Source: Hydractinia symbiolongicarpus (lineage: Eukaryota > Cnidaria > Hydrozoa > Anthoathecata > Hydractiniidae). From it: a stretch of DNA of 64,000 nucleotides. The stretch spans positions 12,896,001 to 12,960,000 of the forward strand of contig NC_079884.1 in assembly GCF_029227915.1 (NCBI RefSeq), read 5' to 3'. The position numbers were made by a program, and so were the translations under genes. Positions 1-15,500 of the stretch are shown here, piece by piece (the stretch's first letter is position 1; each line of letters opens with the position of its first letter). The notes beneath the pieces were generated by a model. It searched no databases, was not told the origin of the DNA, and saw only the letters and a list, made by a program, of their open reading frames with translations.

Positions 1-4049
<4,049 letters not shown>

Positions 4050-4956
4050 AGTATCAAATGATTTGTTTTTAATGATTTTAGCTAATATTTTATTGTATAA
4101 AAAAATTTCAATGTATTATTCCAATTTTGATAAGTGCATAAATAATTCTGTATCTTTTACTCGTAAACAACATTACGGAATTTTAATGTACTAAAATTTT
4201 GTTTCGAACTTTAAAACTCGGCGAAAAGTGCGTAAAATTTATGGATATAAACATGAAGAGGGCTCTTTACAGCTATAAAACATTCTTGAATGCTAAAAAT
4301 GGTAAATATCATAAAAGATGTATGGAATTGCGGACCTGGTGGCCAAGTGGTGTGCACCCTGGAAGCACAAAATATTACGTAATATGATGTATTGGTAACA
4401 CCAGACTTCTCGTTATAAATTTGGTGTCTGTGTTGAGAAGTGACTGTTAAAAATGTAGCCTGCGAAATTTGAAAACAAATTTTTCTTACCTAGCGTCCAG
4501 GCGCCTATATTTTTTTATCGAAATTATGGTTGGTGTTTGCATATAAGGGGCGCTTACAATGGGAGAGCCTGTCGTAAATCTATGGGGGGAATTAAGGTGA
4601 AACAATCCATATAAAAAGCATATAGATACAACAAGCAGTAACAAAACAGTTTTTTTAATATTTATACGGTTGTTAGCAACTGCATTATTACGCGTAGTAA
4701 CTCAGTCTTTAACTGCATTATCGACCTTGGGAGTTTATTAGACTGTATGTGGGGCCTGATAGGAGACGAACGATGCTATCTCTAATCTCAAGAAGCAATG
4801 CGAAATAAAATAAAATTAATGTCATTAAATATTTTGACAACCCGTGTAAGGTTTTTGAGAACGTGAACATTAAAAAATACTTCGCTAAATGTTATATGAA
4901 ATCTTCTACGCTACATCTATATATACAAAACGGGAAGAACTTTTAGTAGTGAAGCT
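4050..4956. other. Convergent intergenic region (DNMT1 and whirlin 3' ends)
   Basis: No gene seen. AATAAA on the + strand at 4804-4809 could end DNMT1. TTTATT at 4734-4739 reads AATAAA on the - strand and could end whirlin. If both are used, the two 3' untranslated regions overlap by about 70 bases. The 62-residue open frame at 4199-4387 has no recognisable content. Confidence 0.4.
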
Positions 4957-7900
4957 TCATAATTTTAAATGGACTTTGATTTCTGAACTTTCAGAATTAC
5001 TGAACGCATTTCTGATGATCAAATTCGCGAGTCCCTTTTGTAGTCCTTTTTTGAAATGCGTGTTGTCGATTCCAATAATGACGTCACCGACTGTGAGATC
5101 TGTTATTGATCTATCCTAAATTGTGCAGAAATAAAGAGTTAGGGTCTGGGTTATAATGACATCAGTCTAACATTTTAAAATGCTCCCAGTAGCTCTTTTG
5201 GAAGGCATTTTCACGACAAAAATGTAAGCTAAAAAAATTAAATTTCAACTCCGATTTTTCGAACTCCCAAGGGACCGACGGAATAGTTCGAAAAATCGAG
5301 GGTAGTCATTCGAAGGGACCCAAAAAAGGTTTGAAAAATCGGGAAACTTAAAAAACCAAAAATCCGGGGTAAATTAGAAGAGTTTCTTAAGCGAAACCAA
5401 GGGACCAAGGAAATAATTCGAAAAATCGGGGAATTGGAATAATTCGTTGTTTGAAAAATCGGGGAATTGGAATAATTCGTTGTTTGAAAAATCGGGGAAT
5501 TGGAATAATTCGTTGTTCGAAAAATCGGGGAATTGGAATAATTTGTTGTTCGAAAAATCGGGCTTGATAAACTGTACCTTAGGGTTTACGTCAATCCGCT
5601 AAATAAATTCCACGCATATTTAAAATCGCTAAAACGTAAAAAAAGGGCGATGTAAAGATTTCAGTTGCAATCAGTACTGACCTGAATTTCATCGATAAAC
5701 ATTTCCGTTTCTTCTTGTTTTTGTCTCGAGTCAATAGTAAACCCAGGGTCATCGTTTTTTCTTTGTATGCTAACAGTCCGCTTTGTTGGCTTGGTCAAAG
5801 AGTTTGTCTGAAGAAGAAACTAAGTACTCTAATATAAAAGAGGTTTTTTTTAGTCACTTGACAAAGATCGAGGCTTTAAAAAAAGAACTCCAAGGTCGAA
5901 GTACATCTCTCCTTTTTTCATCAACTTCTTTTTGTAGATCTAAAATTAAAGTACTTTCCCCTACGTTACCCGATTGATCCTAAAGCGCTTTTCTGTCTAA
6001 TTTTTATAAATTATTTTTAACCCCTGTCATAAACCTGAACCGAATTTTTTATTGTATGAATAAAAGAAATGAAAGGATTTCGTATGCTAGGGAGTGAGGT
6101 CAAAAAGTGACTGTTTTAATTACATGAATATTACAGGATGACCACTCCTCCTTAAATTCCTTAAATATCCTTAGAAAAAGAAAATCTCCTTAAAAGTACT
6201 TAAATATACTTAAGAAAAAAATGAAATTTTAGCTATTCTCCTTAATTTCTCCTTATTTTCTTATTTTTTCTGATCGTAACTTTTTTTGAAATGTGTTCAT
6301 GGATTGTTGATTACCAGTGAAATAAGACATATTTCTCTGTTACCTAAAATCCTATATTTTCTATCTCTCAGGGCATAATTTATATTTATATTAGTATAAT
6401 ATGTATAATTTTCTTATCATAGAACGTAGTATGTAGCATTAAAGATAGAGAACTAAAATTGGTTTTCTCCTTAATATCCTTACTTTTTTGTTCTCATTTT
6501 ATTAGTGATCACCCTGTATTAGAGATAATAGGAGGATATGTCTCTCTTTTCCCTTTATGTGAGAGATTAACCGTAAGGATAATAAAACATGACGCTGATA
6601 AGTCCAGCGAGAAATGCGTTTGTGTTAACTAAGGACTAACTAAGCATTGTGCATATATTTGGTGATCAAAGTGAAATTTATTACCTTCCAATCACGTGCT
6701 CAGTTTATTTTTTGATTCCTGATATGTGTGCTGGCGCTCTAACCACATATCAGGAGGCGAAAAAGCCCTGGGAACGACATTTGTTAACCTTAAAATTGCA
6801 GAAGGTTAAAATGCTTTCAGATTCTCACCTTTGAAGTTTGTTTTGTTCCATCTGATTTTTTAAGACTATTACCATCTTTTTCATTTACGTTAAACGCATC
6901 AATGCGTGACCTTATGGCGTTGTTCTTCGTATTTCTTGGCGGTTCATATTGGTATGGAGAGGGAGGACTATCAGCCGCCCTAAAGTCTATGTCTACACTT
7001 AGAGCTTTTTCTTCTTTCTTTGGAACAGTAATCGGGGACTTTCTTTTATATAATGTCGAGTGTTCTCGGTCGTAAGGGTTTCTGTACTCCAAATGCTGTT
7101 CAATTGTCCGACTAATTTTATTGTCATCCCGCGTATCATTCTTAAACCTAGCAATGTTAAAATTTCTATCTTCAACTGCAACGTTATTTTCCCGACTATT
7201 CACCGATTTTATTGTTGGTACTTCTTCTTTAACTTTTTTAGAAAGTGTGTTGCTGTTAGAAGATACATAAAAATCGTTTCTCGGTGATTTCGTCATAACA
7301 GGTTTACCGTAGTTTTTCGGTTCTTCTAATTTTGTTAACGATTCCGTACTTGAAAAGGATAGGTTCTTCAGTTTTTCAGTTTTTTCGTATTCATATTGAT
7401 TTTGTATGTTTAAACTACTGACTTGATTTAGTCGCTTCTCTCTTCTGCTGATATCTTCGACGCTACGATTTAGAAAGTCTATATCCTCATTGCTTGAATT
7501 AAGCGGATCGTATTCCAGTCTAGTTGTTGGGAGAAAACTTTGCCTCATGATGTCATTCACAGAGAAATTTGAGTATCTATGTTCCAAACTTGGTGCGGAA
7601 TCAAACGACGGTGAAGAAGCATGCTCCGTTCCTTTATTTATTTTAACATAAGCATTGTCTGATACGCTTTTTCTTTTCACTTCAGGAGTCGCATTTGCAA
7701 TGGCAATGCTAGGAACGGATGTGTTCGCAGATATGTGGTTTGATAAAGATTTTGGTTTAAAGTCTTGAATTGAAGGAGCAGTTTCTTCAGACGGAGAAAA
7801 ATCTAAATCAATTACATTCGACTTTTGTCTTCGGTTCGCTGATCCTGCATTGAATCCGGGGAAATGTTGACCCCTGCTTATGGAGGACGGTGGTGTGGGC

Positions 7901-10900
7901 TCTTCACCGTTTTCCAAGCTGGAAACAGACACTACACTTTGATCGTCATCGTCATCTGAAGGCTCCTTCTTGTCTGATGTTAGTCCAAGTACCTCATTTC
8001 GTGGTGATTCTAATTCCTCGTTTGTCGAGTTAAGAAAACTAAACGCATATCCTAACTTATTTTGCTCGAAATCTTTCTCCTCCTCAGTGACTCTTTCGGA
8101 AATATGTGGAACTGTTTCTTTATTTTTTATCTGCGTTGGAGGGCTGAAAGTTGTAAATTTCTTTACAGATTCTAAATTATCGTAGTCTTTTAAAATGGTA
8201 GCTGTTTCTGCGTCGTGTGTTTTGTGAGTATTCACAGTCGCGTATACAGGCTCTTCTAGTATTTCTCCTATTTCTTCTTCCTCTTCGATAATATCTTCGT
8301 CCATTATATTTCGCGGAACAAATTTCTGAGGACTTTGTTGAAGTATGCTTTCCTGCGTTATGTTTTCCATCGTAGAGTGGTAAGAATCTTCTTGAAGTTG
8401 ATCGTAGTCAAAACCATTTCTTCCTGCCGGAGATGAAGAGTGATAGACCGGATCCTAAGGCGAGAAAGATTTCTCCATCATGTTAAAACTTTATGGTCAA
8501 CAGATTAAATTATGTAGCTACAAGAACTTCAAACTGAAAAGTGATACCTCTTATCGTTTTTTTTTTGCTTTGTTATTTTGTTTATTTTTTTCATATGCCA
8601 AATACCTTATTATTTAATTTTTTTGTAAAAGAAAATGTTTAACACCTAAAGAACTGTTAAATAGCTTTACTAACTAGTTTCTAATTAAAAAATGGTATGA
8701 AAAAATAAATATTATTTACGTATGGGGAAGCAGCCATGCTTTCTTCTTGTAGAACAATTATATTATCTTCCTCACTATCCTGTTCGTTTTGAATCTAAAC
8801 AAGGAAAACGATTGGTTAATTCTAAAACGGCGTCTATTTGATTGGTTAGATAAAAAGTATTGTGATTGGCGTATGTTTACCTTAATTGCTTGTACTTCGA
8901 TACGTAACATCATTTCATCAAATCTTTCGATGTCTTGAGCGCGCACTATCCCTCTCACTTCTTGAATTAGAGATTTCTGTTTAACGGAAATAAATAGATA
9001 AATAATGAATGAATGAATGAATGAATGAATGGATGAATGCAATTTTTATGTGTGAGACTTATTGTCTTACCTTTTCATTCGAGTCCAAGAGGTCTAGTAA
9101 CGAGAACACGAATTCATTCACAGAAAGTCTACCGTGGACGTATTCACGAACGTAATATTTTAAAGTGTTCCACTCGTCTTCGCTTAGGCAGTATTGAGCT
9201 TTCTCTTCAATCCATTGATAGGACGTTGGTCCAGTGACGGATTGATGATGTAACTGGCTGCCTGCAATTCCTGACTGAATCATAGAATCCTACAATACAA
9301 TTATTATGCAAAACAAAATGTTGTACAACGCCCTCGATTATCGTATTAGAATTGCATAACCTGGGGACGAGGGTGCGTTGTTTAAAAATCACGCGTATAA
9401 CTAAACACTAATCAAAAGAATTGCTCAAAGTAAAAATGTTTTTTTAAAAAATTATAAAAATTTAGTGAGAGTAAAAGAACCTAGCGTTTTACAATACCCT
9501 GTCACGAGGAGATGTGTCTTGAGGAGATCTAAATGTAAAACATGCATATAAACTAAAAACAATCGAAGGAACAGTTTCAAGCAATCTAATTTTCAGGGTC
9601 CTTAACCTAGTGGCAAACTTGAGCACGAAGCATTCAGCTACGTTAGTTATTTTGGATCAATAGATGTAGGCTTGTCTTCTTTTTCGCTTTTTGTTTCGAT
9701 TTTTGAGATTTTTTAGTATCTTAAATCAGGAATCCTATAATTAATTGAGCAAAAAAGAGCCAAAATTTTGACAAACCTTGAACAAACAGAACGTCTATCA
9801 AGCCATTCTGTTTGGTCGTACACAACTCTTGCCAACGGTATTTTCCCGACATCCTTTAATATCATCGTCATCATCTTACTGGTTCGAATAATATGTGCAG
9901 CGTCAGCATGACCGATGTTTAAAAAGCTGATGCCATTCACTTCAATTATTTGCTCGCCCACCTGAGACAAAAAATAAATACATTTTTTGTTGTGTTTTTT
10001 GTTTGTTGTAAAGAAAATTTAAAAAAACCTTACACCGATTAAAGATAACCATTTCTACCAACGTCATCCCCAGGGTCTTGTGGCTCCTAAACCGTTATAG
10101 GTAAAATGCCGTGGGAACCAGGTTGCCTTTTAACCCAAATATATCAAAAAACATTCATTTAGGTATTCTGCCAAATCAAATCAATTCAATTTGTTTTAAT
10201 TTTTCCCTCACAAACACAATTACATAAATCGTAGTAATGGCGAGGTTGCAGATTGCGAGAGAGCAATTCTTGCATTCTTGATCCCAGGGCTTGGAGTACT
10301 TTTTTACACGAGGACAAACAACCGCATCTCATTGTCAAAATTTTAAAAACACATCAAAACCTACCATAACAGCAGATCGATCAGCGACCGAATCCTCATC
10401 AATCCCGGCAATAAATATACCGAGTCCATATTCCATACCTCCTCTGATTAGCAAACCTAAACGACTATTGTTTCCTACCACGATGTTGACCTAGACATAA
10501 TATAAGTAAATAAATACAGCTTGATGTAAAAGATATAAATTGGCCGCCGTAAGTTTGGCAAGAATGCAAATAAACGAACCATATTTGACTCAATTACCTT
10601 TCTTTCGTCATCTTCCAATGGACGCATGCTGCCGGATTCTTCTGCGTTGTCAGGATCAGTAGTTGGAAATGTTTTGATGGGTAAGGGTGAACACGGTCTT
10701 CCGTAGCAATTAATCCATTGATATCGAGTGTGTTCAATTTTGCTACCAGGAATTATACCGAGTGATAAAACCATCAGGCGTAGAGTTCGCTGACTTTGAA
10801 TGAACTAAAAGAGAGAAAAGAGAACACTTTTTTAATAATTTTTGTGAACTTTAAAAACTTTAAAAGAGAGAAAAAAGTGCTTTACTTGTACAGCTTCTTC

Positions 10901-11260
10901 GTGCGTTACTTCTTCAAATGATTGTTTATTTCCTTTCAAAACCTGATCACCAATTTGTAGCCCTTGACTGAAGGCATCCGAATATTTGTTTATATTCGAC
11001 ACAAAAATACCCGTCCCGTGCTCGATACCACCACGAATGCTAAATCCAAAACCTATTTCTGCGTGTCTTTTTAAGAACAACATTTTTGTAGCTTTGCTTC
11101 GCTTTTTATTTGGATACGGTCGAACGCGTTGAGTTCGCTCTCCTCCTTGAAGACCGCGTGATGCAGGAGAAGCATTTCTGGCATGGTTTATGGAGGAGGT
11201 TTCTACCATGCTAGAACTATCCCATGTGTTTTGAAAACGTAACTGCTTATTTTCGCGCAT
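4957..11260 (-). CDS. WHRN: Whirlin (three PDZ domains and one harmonin-homology domain)
   Basis: PDZ scaffold; in vertebrates it organises stereocilia tips, the periciliary membrane and synapses. Eleven exons in transcript order: 11260-10886, 10804-10598, 10490-10365, 9961-9788, 9289-9071, 8976-8881, 8794-8720, 8454-6829, 5807-5678, 5228-5172, 5099-4957. Total 3228 bases, 1075 residues, all phases consistent. PDZ1 lies at about 58-140 (GFGFSIRGGIEHGTGIFV), PDZ2 at 195-277 (GLLIRGGMEYGLGIFI, then VGEQIIEVNGISFLNI). The harmonin-homology domain is at about 308-399, including SLIQEVRGIVRAQDIERFDE, a stretch typical of whirlin. A long low-complexity Ser/Glu/Asn linker (425-966) follows. PDZ3 (about 977-1075) is split over three small exons ending at GDVIIGIDNTHF. 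The start is the first ATG after an in-frame stop; the N-terminal harmonin domain of long vertebrate whirlin is absent. The donor and acceptor choices around 5172-5228 are the least certain. Confidence 0.92.
5252..5298. repeat. 13-bp inverted repeat, AT-rich
   Basis: CGATTTTTCGAAC at 5252-5264 is matched by its reverse complement at 5286-5298. It lies in the whirlin intron 5229-5677, just before a tandem array built on the same TTCGAAAAATCG core. Confidence 0.7.
5421..5568. repeat. 33-bp tandem repeat, about 4.4 copies
   Basis: The core AAAAATCGGG recurs at 5421, 5454, 5487, 5520 and 5553, an exact 33-base period with few differences between copies (TTTG versus TTCG). Looser relatives of the same unit lie upstream at 5286-5420. 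It sits in a whirlin intron. Confidence 0.9.
10058..10125. mobile_element. Short TIR element (CAACCTCGTTCCCAGGG family), deleted copy
   Basis: It begins CAACGTCATCCCCAGGG and ends GTGGGAACCAGGTTG. These are the inverted ends of the family described at 22475, 44480 and 47536, but this copy is only 68 bases long, probably through internal deletion. The flanking 9-mers agree at 6 of 9 positions. It lies in the whirlin intron between the exons ending at 9961 and starting at 10365. Confidence 0.6.
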
Positions 11261-12555
11261 TTTTCCAGTTTTTATTACACAGTCTTTTTCTCGTTCCGTT
11301 CTTGATTCTTTTTATAATATTTCCATCTGTAAATATAGCCTTGTTTATTTAATATAATTAATAATTATTAAGCATTTCTGTCGATAATTTTTTTGTTATA
11401 CTTAATACTGAAGTTGAGTTCACGTATTTTTTATTTCAGTGTTTGGAGCGTCTTAATGGTGAATGCGAAAACATCTTTTTTGAATACTGTTAAATAAAAT
11501 ATAATATACAACCATTTCTAGTTACTGATTGATAGTTTTCAATACTCTTTCAATACATCTTTACTTTATAAAAAAAGTATTTAAAATGTGTATTGCTTCA
11601 TTTATTCCTGAACGCATAGATTTACTTGTTTTTTTATATCTGCGTAAATTTATCAAGATGTGTTAGCTCGAAAAATGATTGGAAAAGATTTGATTTTATA
11701 CAATATTTTTGTAAATCACAATGCCCTAATTTTTAACGCCCAGGGCGTTTGTTAAATTTCCATACGTTGTCTTTAAAATGACGGTAAAATAATGCTTGTA
11801 AAATTGCATAAAATTGGGTCACTTTTACTGACTTTCATAAAAATAAAATAAAAATTTGTATCCGCTAATATTCGAGGCGTTTCAAGTTACAAATCGGTGA
11901 CATGACTTTGGTCAGTACTAAATAATAGCCGCTGAGCCTAAATTTATTCATTCTTTCTTTTCAATAAACTCGACTTTTTTATAAGAATAAACTGAAGTAC
12001 TAAAATCTAAGAATATGATAACGAATGCAGACTTGAATTTTAATAAAACTAGTCGTAACCTCTTGGAAATCCACTGCAACTCTCTAGGGAAATAGGCTAC
12101 GCTATTTGCAGCTTATAACTTTTAAATTAGTTCCTTTAATATAGATCCGAAAAAAAAATTAAATAATCTGTGAACAAAAAAATTATTAAATTTTTTATTT
12201 AGCTGCTTGTGGTTTGTGAAAAAATATATACAAAATGATATTGTCATGGATAGACTTGGATTTTTGGCTTTGTGACGAGTGTCCACTTGTGGAAAAAAAC
12301 AAACAAATTCTATCAAATCACTAACAATTTTTTTGGCTTTTTTTATAGAACGCGGGAACTTTGGTCAGTAAAATATTCTTCTTTGTGTTGTACCGTTTCC
12401 CATGTGCCGCCAAGAAAATATCAAATAATCCGGTTGGATGTCATACAAGAGACACAAATTAACGCGGGCGCTAAAACCCAACTTGGTGCGTACTACACAG
12501 GTCGATCTTTTGAACATAACATTCGATCGAAGGGTGATAAAAACGATAAACACAA
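11261..12555. other. Divergent intergenic region between whirlin and SET
   Basis: Whirlin (-) and SET (+) are transcribed away from each other here, so promoters and 5' untranslated exons of both are expected in it. I see no clear core promoter motif. An open frame at 12272-12559 on the + strand ends with a TGA that overlaps the SET start as ATGA; it may lie in the SET leader. I could not find an extra N-terminal whirlin exon. Confidence 0.4.
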
Positions 12556-15500
12556 ATGAAAATGACGGAAGTTCCAAGTAAAGTCCCAAAATTAAATAAT
12601 TCTGATAAAGAAGATGGACTAGAGAGTGAGCATCAAGATATAGTGCAACAAATAGATGGCGTACAGAATCAAATAGATGGTTTAAATGAACAAGCTTCAG
12701 AAGAAATACTACAAGTTGAGCAAAAATATAATAGTATGAGGAAGCCATTCTTTGGAAAAAGAGCAGAGTTAATAAAAAAGATTCCAAAATTTTGGGTGAC
12801 AGTCGTATCTTTTCAAAACATTATTATATTCTCAGTTTCTTTTTTTATCCATAAGCTCAGACGTTCGTTCCAGATTTTTAAATTTCATTGTGATTTTTTA
12901 GAAATGGCGGCCTTAAATTACGAGCCAATGAAATTTGTTCTTTTATTTATAGTAAATTTCGCTGACCATGTGTGTATTGTGGGAATAATAAAGCTGGTAT
13001 TTCATAAAGAAAAACAAATCAACTTTATTAAACATTAAAATTTAGCCATCCAAGTTTTATTTTTTCAAACGTTTTTATTTTGTTATTAAACTTTTAAATG
13101 TTATTTTGTTTGTTACCTGCAGTTTAGAACTTTCAAAACCAGTAGAGAGTTCTGTTTGTCACAGATTATAAGTTTATTTGAAGCAGCTAGAAAATGCATT
13201 AAAGTACTCTACACCCTTACCTAATGTAATAGGTTGTTTGCAAAATGACTGTTCAACATTAGCTATTTACAACACAGAACCATTAAATTTTTAACTCTAA
13301 GTAAGATAGATAGATAGATGTGCATATTTTACATGGCTAGCATCACAAATATTAAGGGATATACCCTGTCTATTATTTCCAGGAGGAGTCATGGCTTAGA
13401 TGGAGAGTCCTAGAGTACTTAATGCTCATTTTGAGCTACGCACACCCAATTAGGGCCCACGCTCTACTAGACAACTCCCAGCAACATCCAATGACCCACA
13501 CATTGTGCCATCTCCCCAATTTCCCTCTCATGGCTTGGGTTAACCCGGGGCTATGGTAACATTCACTCGTCCATGTTGAATCGCCATCAAGAGGAATCGA
13601 ACCTCGGTCTCCCGCACAGAGTACGAGAGCTATAACCACTAATCTATGGCACCGTAAAACAATAACAGTGTAGCTAGTGATTTAAATGTCATAATAGCAA
13701 GTTAGCTACACATTAAAACAATTCAACTCAAAACACGCATAAAACGTCAGTATTTAGGAAAAATTTCCCTTTTTCCTTGATTTACATTTAAAAGACATTT
13801 CTAAGATAAAACAACAAAAGTTAAACAAGCAACTTGCATAAAAATTTCGATCACTATCTCATGAAGCAATAAACATCAAAGTAATTTTGACATCATTTTG
13901 TTGCTTTTCAGCAAATTAATCAAACTTTTAATAGGAGACTTATGGAAGTTTTTTTCCATTAAGTCCTATCCTAACAAATCTGGTAAAACCTTGAGTTTTG
14001 ATGTTGGATTTACTGCTTCGTCCGAAATTAAGTGCCTGAAAACGTAAGCAGGATAACCCCTATCAATCGACCCTTTTATATAACTAATGAACCCAGAACA
14101 ACGTAACGACATCAAAATCAGATTTAATTCAAAATGAATTTAAAAATAAATTTTAAAATGGTGAAGGAAAAGTGACTGGTGTTTTGAAAAACAAAATTAA
14201 GGTTAGATTTCTGTTTTCACAATACATATTTTTAAAACCAATGTTTTTTCGTTCAATACTAGTGTGTTATCAACATTTTAAGATTTGCTTTAAAGCATTT
14301 AGTATACACACAGACAATGTTGAGATGTAAGAATGAAATTTTGTTGACATTTCTGCTAAGATAAACAGATAGTTTGTGCAGTTAACTTTGCTGAATCAAC
14401 CATCCTCCTTAATAATGTATTAGTTTGTAAATCATCCACAGATATCTGCATTACTTGATGAAGAAGATGAAGAAGCACTACACTATCTTTCTTCTGTGGA
14501 AGTTGAAGAATTTGAAGATATTAAATCAGGATATAGAATAAAATTTGTAAGTATTTTATATTTCATGTGTTTGGGTCTGAAATAAGGCTTATTGATTCAA
14601 CTATTCGTTTTTAAAAGCAACTATAGATGTCTCATTAAAAGTAAAATAATGAATCACATAATTGCTCAGGCAACCTGAGATAAACACCTAAGGCGAAATA
14701 TATTTGAAAGTTTGTTTGGTGCATTTTGCTTGGGTGAAATACTCTCTCAGTAAAAAAATATTGATTTTTGTCGGTAAGACTGATTTGGTTGTCATCAACT
14801 GACTGAATTTAGCCCAAAACTATTTATCATGGTCAATACAACTTCCCCGATTGGATGACAGGATGGGAAAGGGAACTAATTTTATTTGCAAAATATCCAC
14901 GTATCCACTGTATTACCATTTGAAGCTGTAAAATGATGATAAACAAACTTTTCAATATAGATGGCCTAAGGATTAACATTTATAACGGTTTTGTACTTTT
15001 ATTTTGATTTACTGTTTTTAAATAGCAGCCATGTTTTGCATTGAGGTTGCATTGTTGTAACATCTTTTTCTCTTAAATTCTTTATAAAAGTTAATGCAGA
15101 ACAATGATTACAATTTGCAATTTTTTTTGTTGATGCTTTTTTTAATTCTCGATTCTTATTTTAGAACTTGTGTTGTAAAACAAAATTATAACTTGATTAC
15201 TTATACGTTTTTCTCTTTTTTATCTTAGCATTTTTCAGAAAACCCCTACTTTAGTAACGAATTAATTTGCAAAGAATTTATGTTAAGTGATAGTGGTGAA
15301 CAGACTTGTAAATCTACAGAAATTGAATGGAAAGAAAATATGGTAAGTAAAAGCTTTTTATCGTATAGGATAGCCCTCAAAATAAGTGTTGGCAAATGTG
15401 ATGTAATTGCTGCTTATGTTGTGCTGAATACTTTGCATCCAGTTAGCAGTCAATAAGGCAAAGCACTTTATCCATCAACATATATATTTTCAATCCAATT

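Noticed and set aside
12365-12787. 140-codon open frame on the - strand
   Set aside because: It lies opposite SET exon 1 and has no recognisable content; it is a shadow of the coding strand.
13580-13653. Functional tRNA gene
   Set aside because: Box A and box B are good, but the segment continues into a body with a CTAT tail, which is SINE structure.
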